Assembly: GCA_007644065.1 (NCBI GenBank)
Contig: VJWN01000001.1
Location: 510,340-574,339, forward strand
Direction of reading: 5' to 3'
Length of the DNA: 64,000 nt
Source: Margaritispora aquatica
Taxonomy: Eukaryota > Ascomycota > Leotiomycetes > Helotiales > Discinellaceae
The notes beneath the pieces were generated by a model that was not told the origin of the DNA, searched no databases, and was given only the letters and a program-made list of their open reading frames with translations. Of this stretch, positions 13,220-24,734 are shown one piece after another. The translations under genes and the position numbers were made by a program. How positions within the stretch are numbered: position 1 is the first letter of the stretch; each line of letters begins with the position of its first letter.

Positions 13220-13438
13220 GTACAATAGAATGTACCCGGGTAGGTGGGCAATGAAAAGGAGATGAAAAAAGGAGAGAAATGAAATGAAAGTAGAGGTGAT
13301 ATCTCTATTATATGCATTGTGTTTGTCGTGTCTGATCTGGTATTCCATTTAACCAAGCAAACAATATTCCTCAACGCCTTTGCTATGCTTTCCCTTTGCT
13401 GCATGTGAAACTCAAATGTCCCAAATCAAAATGCATAT

Positions 13439-16125
13439 CTACCAACCATCTCCCCAACCATCTTCTTCCCCAGTATCCTTTGGTGCAGTATCGATTTTCT
13501 TAGCCACCACAGGCTTTGGCTTTACTGCTGCAACAGTACTTGCAGGTTTCTTCGCTGCAAGATTCCCTGTCGTGTTGGCTCGACCTGCGGCTGCTGGCCG
13601 GGAACTTGATGCTGATGCCGGTGTCTTGCTCAACCCCTTAGGCAGAGGTTTGGCGCTTGGCTTCTTACCAGCTTGTGCAGCGAGCCAGCCTGCAAAATCC
13701 GGCTCACCACCGTCTTCGAATGGATTGGCGGCGGAAGGTGTAGCTTTACCAGGCTTTGGCGCTTCAGAGGGTGCATCGAAGAAGGATTCCTCTTCCATAT
13801 TACCCCATGCATCATCGACTTCTACATCATCTTGACCATCATCAAAGTAGTCGTTAGCATTTGACGATATGGATGTACGAGCTGAGGTTGCAGGTGGTGA
13901 GGCAACGGCCTGGCGGTGAAGTGCTGATGCTGAAGCGGTGCCTGGTGCGCGACGTGGCTCTGGATTTGGATGTGAGGGTGCCGAAGCAGGTCGCGGAGGT
14001 TCTTGTGATCCATTTGTCGTGGATTCGATTTGGCCAACAGCGGAGGAAACTTTATTAGTAAATGAGGATATTGCCCATCCAGTCCAAGATGCAGCTTCGC
14101 TTGGTTGTGGCGTACTCATTCTTGGAGCGGCTGCTCCGTTTGCGGACTCTAATGTTGGAGGTGGTAAGACTGTATCTGGCATTGAAGCTGCAGATTTGCG
14201 AACCTTCTGGAGATAGATATCGATTGTCTTACTGGCCTGCTCGCGGATCATTTTCTCTTTATCAATAAGAGAGGGGCATAAAGCAGGTAATATCCGGTTT
14301 GCACAATCGTCGTCGCTGAAGGCATCAGAAGTGACGGACAAAGCCATTAATGCAGCGTTTCTTGCATGAACAAATGGATCCCGTAACGATCTCGAAAATG
14401 CTGCTATTAATACCTTCGACCTCGTACTGACACCGAGGTTTTTGGAAATCTTGCCTAAGCAGATGGTGGTATTCGTTCTGATTCCAGGCTGTTCGTCATT
14501 CGAAGTCTTTGCGAGATATTTCAAGAGCTCTCCATTGATAGTTCTATCCGAGAGTTTGGAAATTATGGTCAAAACAGACTTCACAGTCTGCTCTCGGACT
14601 ACTGGAGCAGCATCTGTAAAGCCAGTGACCTATTATGAAATGAGAAATCAGCAAAACCACATGGGGAAGGGAATAACTAACCATCTGGGGAAAGATCTTG
14701 TCATTAACGATCTTTTGAGGCAATCGATCGATCATATAGGGTAGACTGTCAAGCAGGCATACTCGAATCGCACGATCCGGGCTACTAAACAACCTCACGA
14801 CTAAAGGTGTGACTCTCGAGTCGAACTCGTCGTCCGTCAGTTTCTTGCTGATTTTCATCACAACACTTAGGACTTTAGGTCCACCACCTCCAAATTCTAC
14901 AGATTTCATTAATTCTGGCAAAACTTTCATCTTAAAATAATCCTCTGGAAAGTCGTCGGATAATCCATCAAGATCACTAGCAATTGTCAGCACATTCTAG
15001 TACGTTGGAAAGCATTGCACACTTAAGAAATTCCTCTCGCTCCTCTTCAGTTTTCATGCCCAGATTATCAACAGTCTCAGTGAGTTTGATCAATGGGGTA
15101 TTGAAAAATCCGCCACTTCTTCGGCCCTGTTCCAAGAAACTGCCAACACTAACTCTCGCTTTCGGGTTTGCATTGACTAGACGTCGGTATGTTGCGTGCA
15201 TGGATGGAGGTACGTTTTTCGTTTGACCAGCCTGATCTCCTCCACTGAAATCGCCATTGAATACTTCGAATATCAGTGTCCCAAAATTGTATGCATCGGT
15301 TGCTGTCAATGGGTTCCGCTTGATCGTCTCCCATCCTCCCTTAGCCAGCTCCGGAGGAGTATATCGTCCAGCATCGGGTACAAGACTTCCGTAGTTCTAT
15401 GAGGCATAAGTCCTCTGTAGCAACTGACCTCCCTCCGCATACGTACGTATATAATCGCATCATCATCCTTCATACTACTCAGCACCTCAAACCCCCCAAC
15501 CCTCCACTCGCCGCTCTCGCCTGTATAAATTGAGCCAACTCGTAGAGCACCATGGACTGAAGCAGCCTCGTCATTGATAAATTTGACGGTTTGCTAGAGG
15601 AAAACCCACTCAGCTACAATTCTATCAACTAACAGAGGTCACCACTTACTGCAACACCAAAAAGACCCCATTTCAAAGTCTCAGGACTCATGCTCTTCCT
15701 TTTGATGTGCCATCGAAGCGGAACAACTCTCTCAGTAGCGATGTAAATGTATGTATCTGTCTATCTGTAATTCGTACTGAATCCCTCGACGAGCAGATTC
15801 CGAGGCGCATACCTCCACTGTATCAAGGACCTTTATGACCCCCGGATGTCGTAGCGTACGTAGCTTCTTAACGGCGTTTCTTGCCATTGGCAGACGGTTC
15901 TTGTTGACCGTAACATCGAAGGAGAATATGCTACAGTTGGATCCATCTTCCTAATCCAAAATGTCAGTATCTGGCGGATTATTAGGAGCTTGCATCGCAT
16001 ACACGTTTCGTTCCATTAAAAAGTGTCCAGATGCTCGTGTCCACATCAACTCGATCGCCAAACGTGTATGGAAAAGGAGGACCTTTTGATATTGCTGAGG
16101 CTACAGCAGATTTAAAGAATTCCAT
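13439..16125 (-). CDS. SCY1-like pseudokinase (Cex1/SCYL1 family)
   Basis: Family members act at the Golgi and nuclear pore: SCYL1 in COPI traffic, yeast Cex1 in tRNA export. Seven exons: 16125-16003, 15950-15813, 15760-15650, 15593-15447, 15396-15023, 14976-14682 and 14629-13439, giving 792 aa. The N-terminus MEFFKSAVASAISKGPPFPY is characteristic of the family. The kinase-like domain (about residues 20-300) has lost the catalytic loop (VHGALRVGSIY replaces HRD..N) and DFG (GGFEV), so it should not phosphorylate. HEAT-like helices follow, with PEDYFKMKVLPELMKSVEFG conserved. The C-terminal 250 residues are disordered, Ala/Pro/Ser-rich, and end in GWGDGW. The last intron-exon joins were fixed by restoring HEAT continuity (KIFPQM to VTGFTDAAP). 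Confidence 0.92.
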
Positions 16126-17132
16126 GGAGAAAATAAGGTAAAAGTGAAATCAAATATTGGTATGGAGGGGTAATCTGGCCGTGTTGCTCGATACTATTTG
16201 GAGATGTTTCGCGACTGGGTCTCGTGGGTCACCGTAGATATGGCATGCATGGCATTTCGACAAGCTCCTGGACTGATCACAGAACATATATTTGGCCAGT
16301 GAAAGCTCTCAAAGCTGAGAATTGGATTTCATCGTGAATGAATAATTTATTCAAATTGAGAAGTGCAGACAATAAAGCACACATTCCCATTGATTACTCT
16401 TGAATTTCTTAAAATGAATTCTTCTGTACATGTCGTGTGAGGTATTGTATTAAAGAATTGTCATCGTACTCTTTACTCCTTAGTTCCACAGCTCACTGTG
16501 TCTAGACAGTCAATGTTTCCTAGGAGCCAAGGCATATTAACTTATCTAAATTATAATCACGAAATTTCTCATAGAATCTAACCTCAAAGATTCCTCAGAA
16601 TACACCGATCATTGTGTACACTAGCATCAGACCACCTCTAAAGTGATTGGGAAAAGCACTTAATCTTTTAGGGTGTTTTTTGATTGTCGCTTCTAGGAGA
16701 TAGAGTAATATGGCAGATCTCGGGTGTATATGTCTCGTTACTCTGTAGCACAAGTTTCGAAGTTTCGAAGCTGCTGGTCAAAATTGGCTTTGACTGCGAT
16801 TTCCTACGATGAAATGGCTACATCGGCTTCAGAATTGTGTTAGTGCCTTTCATGGAAGCTGCATGATTGTTTATCGATGTGATTCAATGCCCATGGGGCA
16901 GCAGCTTCTCAAAGATAAACCCTTTCAAAATTACTTTGGAAGGCTATCCTATACTTTTTATTCTGTGAAGTTAGGTCTTGAGAGACCAGAGAAGTAGCTC
17001 TGGTCCCTATTCTGAAGTCTTGCTTTCCCTACCATAAGCCATGTGATAAGGTAAGAGCGAGGTGCTTGAATGCCTTAAAAGTCTTGAGAATAGCTCTCCT
17101 CGATACCAAACCTCGCTGTGATCGTTCATCCC
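16126..17132. other. Intergenic 1.0 kb
   Basis: Divergent promoter space between the SCY1-like gene and the Myb-like gene. Small ORFs only; I see no conserved motif. Confidence 0.4.
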
Positions 17133-18286
17133 ATGTTTCTTGCTTTCGAATTGACACTAAACGACAGCACAATCTCATCGGAGCAGGAACCGTGGGAGGA
17201 CCCGTGGGAGGAGTTCATCCAAAGCGAGTATCGATTTCAACTTAGACGAAGTGTGATGGATTATGATAATCCTCCTTGGACGCGGTTAGAAGATGAAATC
17301 ATCCGAACATTCCATGCTTTCGGATCTACGATGTCCTTAGAAGAATTTGTACGAGCACATTTCGTTCGTCGCTCTGAGAGCGATGTACAATCTAGGCTTG
17401 CCATGCTATCAGCCAGCGGTTCACTAGGCTCGTCGCAAACCATTTATTCAAGACCACCATCAAATATTGCACCGAATGTCTACGTTGCCAGCAATACCCT
17501 GAATGGGTATAGTTTCCAGAAAACGAAACCAACTTTGAAATCCAAGGCAGAGACTGCCCGAAGTATTGAAGTAACTGATCCAGCCGCCCCAATCAACTTG
17601 TTTCAGAATCTCCACAGCCTGTCCGATCAAGAACCGGAACTTGATGGCACTTCTAGGTTGAGGTCTACTTCCGGGCAAAATCCAGCGAACTCAAAGACTC
17701 AAAGTATGGGGCATCTCGAAGGCACAACATGCATGTCTTTGAGATCTGGTGAAGAGCACCTAATTGAAGCACAAGTACACTTCGATGACTCACGGTAATT
17801 ATATTATATCCCAAAAGCTCCGTCGTCTTCAACTTAACATCGCTTAGAGCTCCTCCGCACAACAATAGTATTCCTTCTCAAGCTACAAGACCCCCACAAG
17901 GGCAATGGGTATTCGGCTCAGCAATCAGCAATCCGTATAGAACTGATCTGCACCAACCTTCATACAGTACACGCCCGGATTACCTCCAGATGCACGGCGT
18001 GATACAGCAGAGTCTGATTCATTCTAACTACTTAGCCTCTTCTCAGCATCAAACCTCAACGATAAATCAAGACATGTACCAAATGCATCACCCTTCTACT
18101 CATAATTCTCATCCTGAGCAAGATCAAACGGCATATGTAACTCCTCCAATATCTTCCCAGCATACCCCCACGATGTATGATCCGGGAGCTATTCAACCTC
18201 CACATCATGACAAGAGTGCAGGCTACTTGCAAGCCCAGGAGTCAAATGATGGAGCTCAAGACGAGCCTCAAGAGGAGGGCTATTGA
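17133..18286 (+). CDS. Putative Myb/SANT-like protein
   Basis: Exons 17133-17794 and 17848-18286, 366 aa. I took the ATG at 17133; the same frame is open slightly further left but only from a GTG. Around residues 48-95 there is a Myb/SANT-like pattern: PPWTRLEDEIIRTFHAFG, then LEEFVRAHF and SDVQSRLAML, that is a tryptophan and acidic helix 1 followed by two further amphipathic helices. The remainder is low complexity, rich in Ser, Gln, His and Pro, ending in an acidic DGAQDEPQEEGY. This layout fits a nuclear DNA- or chromatin-binding protein, but the domain match is by eye and the helix-3 tryptophan of classical Myb repeats is absent. No function is assigned. Confidence 0.7.
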
Positions 18287-19271
18287 AGGATAAGCCGATG
18301 CACAATATCTCCTAAAAACATGCCACACAACCTTAAACATTGTCCGATACCACGATGTATGATGAAGATGGGAGAGACAATGCCGGAATAAAAGTGACCT
18401 TTTCTAAACCTATACATGCTGGCTAGAGACATTTCATCGTCAGAGCATCAATCGTACTAGGAGTCAGGTTTCAAATAATCCTGTTGGGTATCGATGGAGA
18501 TGATGCTTCGTTTCTTGAGAAGGTGTGAAATTGAGGATGCATGGCGGTATTGCTGCGATCGTAAGTATTATTAGTTCCGGTTTATGAGACCCAAAGATAC
18601 CTTTTGATAGCTGAAATTAAGCTTCCGTAGCAAAGCTTACTCTCTTTTTATGGCCTTTTCTCTTACTTACACTTGGTATCTGATTGTGAGAGTCAAGGCA
18701 GCTGGATTGCACCATAATATATTCGTAGCTCCTACTTCACCTATATCTTAGTATAAAGTCCAACGAAACTATTCAATAAGTTGAAACTCGTCATAGTATG
18801 GTAGATGTTAAAACCCTCTCCAAATGTAATATTTAAATCGGAAACAGATAACCAAATCCTCAATTTGAAGTGTCAGTGCTTACCTAAGATCAGAGGTCGA
18901 CATGCTGACTAACCCGAATTATCCAATAAGAGAATGGGAAGTGACAGCGGCCGCTAGTCTTGAAACGACATCTCTTGAGAGGAATGGAAAAGGCTACTTC
19001 CTTCATGATGTTCTCACAGGTTAAGACATTTATTTATCAATTCGTAAGGCACTGCTTCTTTATAAGATGATTATTGTTGTTATTGTTTGATATGGCTTGA
19101 TTCACTTGGCTTGAATAGCCATCTCGGATGCGAGCATGAAATGGGTGCCTCGAAACTTGAGCTCGAACCGCTATACCGTTTCCCGTTCTTCGACCTCAGA
19201 AGTCATGGTTCACTTCTCGAAACGAATGATAATAAGTAGCAAATTTGCTTCACCTCCTGTTTACCATTCCA
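18287..19271. other. Intergenic 1.0 kb
   Basis: Flanks of two genes on the same strand. Apart from a NotI-like GC-rich octamer near 18,950 nothing stands out. Confidence 0.4.
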
Positions 19272-21795
19272 ATGGAGCAACTTAGTGGATCTAGCAGGCC
19301 TACCTCTGCCCAGTACGAGGAACAAGGGAATCCGAAAGTAAGCTAACTTATCTCTTTGTGTTCCCCAACGCGTCAATGATGAATATCTGGTAAAAGGTCC
19401 GACTGCTTAAAAGCTTCTTCTGGTTTTGGCTGTCATTTGACTCTCTGATTTGGTAATTGAGGAAGCTTCACTCGCGATTTATGATTCTTTGGTAGTCCTT
19501 TATGTACGGCAAGACTTCTCTCATGTAAGTATTATGAGAGGAGTTGTATTTATGGATATATTAATTGTATTTGAAGTGCTGCTATCAGGAGTTATGCCTC
19601 GTCTTTCTCCAGGAGGTACAACCAAAGGCTGCGGCGCAAAGCGGGGTTGAGAACCATCCTATTGAATCTGACAATCGTTGGGGGAAAGCTGAGATTTCCA
19701 CCTTATGGTCGTTTGAAATGTCGAAGCCGCTGAAGTCGCAGGTTGATGACTAACAAAAACTGAAAAGACCTGAGACGCATTTTATCACCAACACATTAGA
19801 CTCAGACATTTGTTACAGTGCTAATTCTTTCAGAAACGCGGCTGGGACCTCGCAGATGACACAAGCTCAATTGCCACATCGTCATCAATGAATTCAGAGA
19901 AAAGGGAGAAGAGAGATACGGAGTGCAAGAAATGCCATCAATTAAGCACAGCGACCAGAGAGCTCTTTAAGTGTCAAAAATGCAAATATCGTTACCACCG
20001 TACATGCCATATCCCAGTTCCTCCTGAGTAAGTTGAGTTTTCATAGAAGCTGAATTACCACTGACTATCACTCCTGACAGAGAGGACTTCATTTGCGCAA
20101 ACTGTACCAAACGCATGCAAGCAGAGGCACCCTACAGTTCGAATGCAGCCTTTAAAAATACGCCTGAGGCCAGTGAGGCATCAAGAAGCAAAAGAGTGAT
20201 ACCTAATAGATCTTGTGAGATTGATGGTTGCAACAACATGGCTTTGTCAACAGGTGTGCGTAAGCTGTGCCATCCTCACAACATCGCGGAAAAGTATAAA
20301 AAGGCAGCTTCGATGACCCCTATGCCAATCGTTAGACCAGATCGGGAGTTTGACAAGAAGAAACTTTATCGACCTAATCCAGCTGATAAAGAGTTGATTG
20401 TCAATGACAAGAAGAGGAAGAGAGCCCGAATTCCTGATGATATGCAGAGCTTCAGAGTGGATGCCACTTCTCCTAAGAACAAAAGAGTTCGGGCTCGAGC
20501 TCCAAGCTCGACATCTGGGCCGCGCATGCATGAAAGTTCACGTAGACGTGCTGTTGAGTCTTTCGTTTCCAATGCAGTTCAATCTGGTGTTATAAATTCA
20601 TTGACCAATGCTATTCCTACGCGTGAATCAGCGTTTGCAGCGTCGGACACCGGCAAATTTTCAAGGTAAGTTCGAATACCTAGGAATGGGAGCTAAACGT
20701 TGATCACTGAATCTTAGGTATGACTCTGCTCGAGCGTCGCCGATCCTCGGGGAAGAGGAATCTCCAGAGTATACGCCACCACCAGCTTTGTCAGATAAGA
20801 GTCCCTGGGTCGAACCGGAAGTCATCAGAGCTCTTGAAGCACCTGATCGCCGTGGTTCGATTAATAGCCCTGGATCCCAGATTATAAAGGAGAGTCAAGC
20901 AATGATTGACGACGATGACAATATCACTGGAGAAGACGAGGCCGAGGTAAATGGAGCATTACAGCAGAATCAATCAGTGATCAACGACGATGAAGGAGAC
21001 ATTTCTAATGTTGCGGAGAATGAGGCAAGAGACACCGAAGCCAAAGAATTGGAAGCAGACGCAGGCAATCAATCAGACAACTCTATAAGGGACGCATCAG
21101 AGTTGCGAATTGCACAAGGTCCTAACGAAGACATTGATACTCCAGACTTCCCGGTGAATTCAATCAATAACACACGAGCAGAAGAAGAAGAAGAAGAAGA
21201 AGAAGAAGCAGAAGTTATAGGTATTGAAAATCTCTCAATCGAGAATCTCGATCTGATGAGCGAATATGGGGAGATCCTCGAGTCAATTGGCTCACCGCTT
21301 TTAAAACCAGAGTATGATAGCAGTGTCCTGGACTCTTTCCTCTACCCCGCTGCCCAAAATTTCACTCATTCCTATCGACCCAATCTTCTCAGATCCCAGA
21401 AATGGGGTGCTATCGACCCTCGCGTCTCATGGCCAAAGCGACTCTCCGCAGATGAGTATGCAGAGAAGCAAGTCGAGATTGCAGCTCGCGGCACGAGGAA
21501 GCAGAATTTTGGCAAGCTTCTTACGAAGCAGGTTAGGGATGAGCGGAGAGATAAGGGGTGGGATATTCATCAGTCTAGGGAGTGGGATTTCAGTGAGGCG
21601 GGAGAAGAGAGAGAAAGAAGGCTCAAGGAGCTTTTCGGTCTTACTAGAATGGATTTTTCTGGGTTTGTACCAGGCATTAAAGATGGGAGGTTAGCTATGG
21701 TTGAGAGAGAGGATGTTGATGGCGATGGTGGCGATGGGACGGGGAGGAGAAGGAAGAAGGCTAGTAGAGCTTGCCTTGTTAATGGCGCGCCTTGA
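19272..21795 (+). CDS. PHD-finger protein with second Cys/His motif
   Basis: Exons 19272-19337, 19834-20027, 20081-20665 and 20718-21795, 640 aa. The PHD finger spans exons 2 and 3: CKKC, then CQKCKYRYHRTC, then CANC, a C4HC3 pattern that in this family reads histone H3 tails. About 40 residues later comes a second cysteine/histidine cluster (CEIDGCNNMA and LCHPH) resembling small WRKY19-type zinc knuckles. Then follow basic nuclear-localisation-like stretches (DKKRKRARIP, KNKRVRARAP), a long acidic region with a glutamate run (about residues 425-433), and a conserved-looking C-terminal part with RKQNFGKLLTKQVRDERRDKGWD. The first intron (19338-19833) is far longer than any other here, so an extra exon or a different start is possible. 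Likely a chromatin-associated regulator. Confidence 0.82.
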
Positions 21796-22731
21796 CAGCG
21801 AAGAAGTTGCGGTGTCTTATTGGTGCTATGGCATGTATTGGGAGACGGATGGTCCTTCTCGATGCAATTCGATTGGCACAGGTGCTTGGGTGGCGTTTTA
21901 TATAACAAGCTATTCTTTGCGTGGTAACGATACCCCTTTTGCAGCACAGCTTACAGAAGCAAGGATTATAATAAAGAAACCAAAAACAATAGATATCTAC
22001 CTCCCCATCTGTCTTTTTCTGTAGCAATGCGACTACACTACTGTATCTATAACCATGAAAATCCACACATGGTTGAGAACCTGGATAGAAACCCTTGGTT
22101 TCTCCAGAACTGACTGATGTCCTCACATGTATGGTGGGTTCAACTTTGCGGTAATCCATGTATGTATACAGGCCAAGGGAGGGAGGGAGGGATGAGATGA
22201 CAAGAGCTCCTTGGACTTAGTGCTTTTATCCTTGACAGTTGCTCTCAATGGCAAAATAGTAAGATTACCTTGGGCTTTTCCCTATCGTCTAACAAGTAAG
22301 TTTTTCTCTGGCATGCATAGCCTTTTCCATATGGTAGGTAGCTTGGATATCACTCACTGCCGGTATCCATTACACCGATCTCTCTCCCGCCTGGCTCTCA
22401 TCGCGAATATAAATCACACTGTTTTGCAACTGAAGCACTGGAGAGTTGTGAAGACGATTGGACTGAGCATAGATTGATCTAGAGATATCATGCAAGACAA
22501 GATCGACAATGTAGTCTGGAAAAGATGCAGGAAAGACAGCAGGAAGTTTCGATGTAATTGCATTACCCTCTAGGTATCATCGTGACAAAAAACAACGCCG
22601 AGTATGAAGTCCAGATCGCCACGCTATGCTTCTATCCGGAAATGGAATAACGCCATGTACCAACTCGTGAGAGTACCTTAGAGAATCCTACGAACGCCTT
22701 GACCCAACCCATTCCATTGAAAGCCCACTCT
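21796..22731. other. Intergenic 0.9 kb between convergent genes
   Basis: 3' flanks of the PHD gene and of Lst8. A short GGGA repeat occurs at about 22,178-22,192. No gene seen. Confidence 0.4.
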
Positions 22732-23829
22732 CTACCTTGCCTCAGAGTAATCATTCAGCGCAACGCAAACCAGGCCCCTATGATGACCATTATATTGGCG
22801 AATAATCTGCTCACTATGCAGCTCCCACAACCTCGCATAGTGATCCGAGCATGCCGTAACCAGGTACGCTGAATCTGCACTAAACGCACAATCCCACACC
22901 CAGCGCTGGTGGCCCTGCAGCGTGCTCTCCAGCTTGAAAGGCTTGGGTTCCACGGGGGCCTCGCCTGGTTCTGGGATCAGCGACTCCAAGTCCTTGACTT
23001 CCCAGATCTTGGCCGTGTGGTCTGCAGAGCAGGTCGCGAGGTGCTTGACGTCTGGGGAGAGCAACACTCGTGTGATGTAGTTGGTGTGCGCGGTAAAATG
23101 GGTGATGGGGACGAGTGTGGTCTTTTCGCGGAATTGCATTAGGTGCCAGACGTAGACGTTGCCCTAGGTAAATTATTAGTAATGCTTTATGGTGGGGAGG
23201 AAGAGCATGTACCGAGTTGGTTCCTGCGCAGAGGGTAGAGCCGTCACTTGCAACTGTCACACTGGCCACGGGCACATCCTCCTCAGGAATCAACTGATGC
23301 GAGCAATTATTCTCTGCAAGATCCCAAACCCGCACACTTCCTCCGCGATCACAGCTTATGATCTCGCCTTGATTGGGGTGGATAACAACATCATTGACTG
23401 CGGTGCCATGCGAATAGCTCCTCTGCACCGACCCACTCCTTGTCTCCCAGATCTTCACCGTACCATCCTCAGAACTTGTGACCATCCATTTGCCCTCACA
23501 GTGGAAAGCGACACCAGTGATATTGCCCGTGTGGCCTTCGAATGCGAGCAGAGGGTTAGGGTTCGAGGACTTGATGTCGTATAGCTTGACGGAGTGGTGG
23601 CCTGCGGCTGCGAGGAAGCGCTTGTCGGGTGAGATACAGAGACGATTGACTTGCGAGTCCGAGTGCTGAATTGTGCGCGAGCATATTCCTGATAGAGCTT
23701 CCCAGAATCTAGTGAGCGTTAGCGTGGCATGGAGAGGAACAGAAGGTGTGCAGACCTGATAGTGTGGTCATAGCCAGCTGTTACGAGCACACAAGAATAG
23801 AGATTAGCCTTGTCCAGAATATATGACAT
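22732..23829 (-). CDS. LST8: WD40 protein Lst8, TOR complex subunit
   Basis: Core partner of TOR kinase in TORC1 and TORC2, binding the kinase domain. Exons 23829-23756, 23708-23213 and 23163-22732, 333 aa; Lst8 proteins are typically 300-330 aa. Seven WD repeats can be followed. The first has the family-typical [20 protein letters not shown]. Later ones include TSSEDGTVKIWETRSG, SCDRGGSVRVWDLAEN, ADHTAKIWEV and ACSDHYARLWEL. The short first exon and both small introns join in frame and keep the repeats unbroken. There is a modest insert (LIPEPGEAPVEPKPF) between two blades. Confidence 0.95.
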
Positions 23830-24734
23830 GGTGAATAAAGGAATATAGACGCATTTGGGAGCTCAATTGCAGATTGAAGGAAGAGGTTCTTTTAGTGCCA
23901 GAGGAGGGGCATCGCGGAGGGGTTCCAACGAAGCATAACACTAAAGTAAGGTACATACCAGTGCATAATATGACACTCATTGTCAGTTAACTTGGAAATG
24001 AATTTGCTGGGAATAGTTCAAAGCAAATCCAATATCAAAAGTGAACAAATGTTGCCGAATCTCCCTCAATTATACACGACAGCCTGATTGACCTGATCAA
24101 CTTGATGCTTTGAACGCGCCAAAATTGTTCTGACGTTGGCGGCAATGGGCAAATAGGCGGCAATGATGATCTGCATGATCCGAGCTTCCGAATGGTTGTT
24201 TTGCCGACCCCACATATATTTTAACCTACAGCTCTAAGACAAAAGGCGTTAGCAGTGAATAGTGGATCTGTCCTCCTCATCAAGCGAGTCGTCCGTGATT
24301 GAGCCCAGAATGACCACAATGATTTATGCATATCACCATAAAAGCTTTGGAAGAGTAAAGTGAATGTTTGAATATAGGATCCAAGCCAAATTTCAACGGA
24401 GCATCCTTGCGTCAGACATTTTGCTATCATAAACAGTATTCCTCTAGTCGATAGAATCAATTCAAATCAATATAAGATACAAGACAATACACTAATATAT
24501 CTCATCCTTTGCCCAATTCCGTCCTATCCATCATTTGCAATCTCATATCATCCATTCCATGAATGCAACAAGAGATGCATATTACCAAACAATGCCAATT
24601 CCTATTCCCAAGAGTAACTCAAACAAGGGGTGTGTATGAACGCCAAAAACAACAAATAAGTACTAATCCATCAAGGCGTGAGCATGCAACCATTGTATCT
24701 ATCATCACCAGACTATCGTATCACTGCCCTTCCT
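23830..24734. other. Intergenic 0.9 kb
   Basis: Promoter of Lst8 and 3' flank of the ribonucleotide reductase gene. No coding signal recognised. Confidence 0.4.

Noticed and set aside
12820..13404. 194-codon minus-strand ORF
   Set aside because: Overlaps the Gln/Pro-rich ORF; Cys/Gly/Arg runs are the complement of CAR repeats and there is no family resemblance.
22880..23485. 201-codon ORF running past the Lst8 intron
   Set aside because: Its first half is Lst8 exon 2; after the donor at 23212 it reads intron and then the wrong frame.
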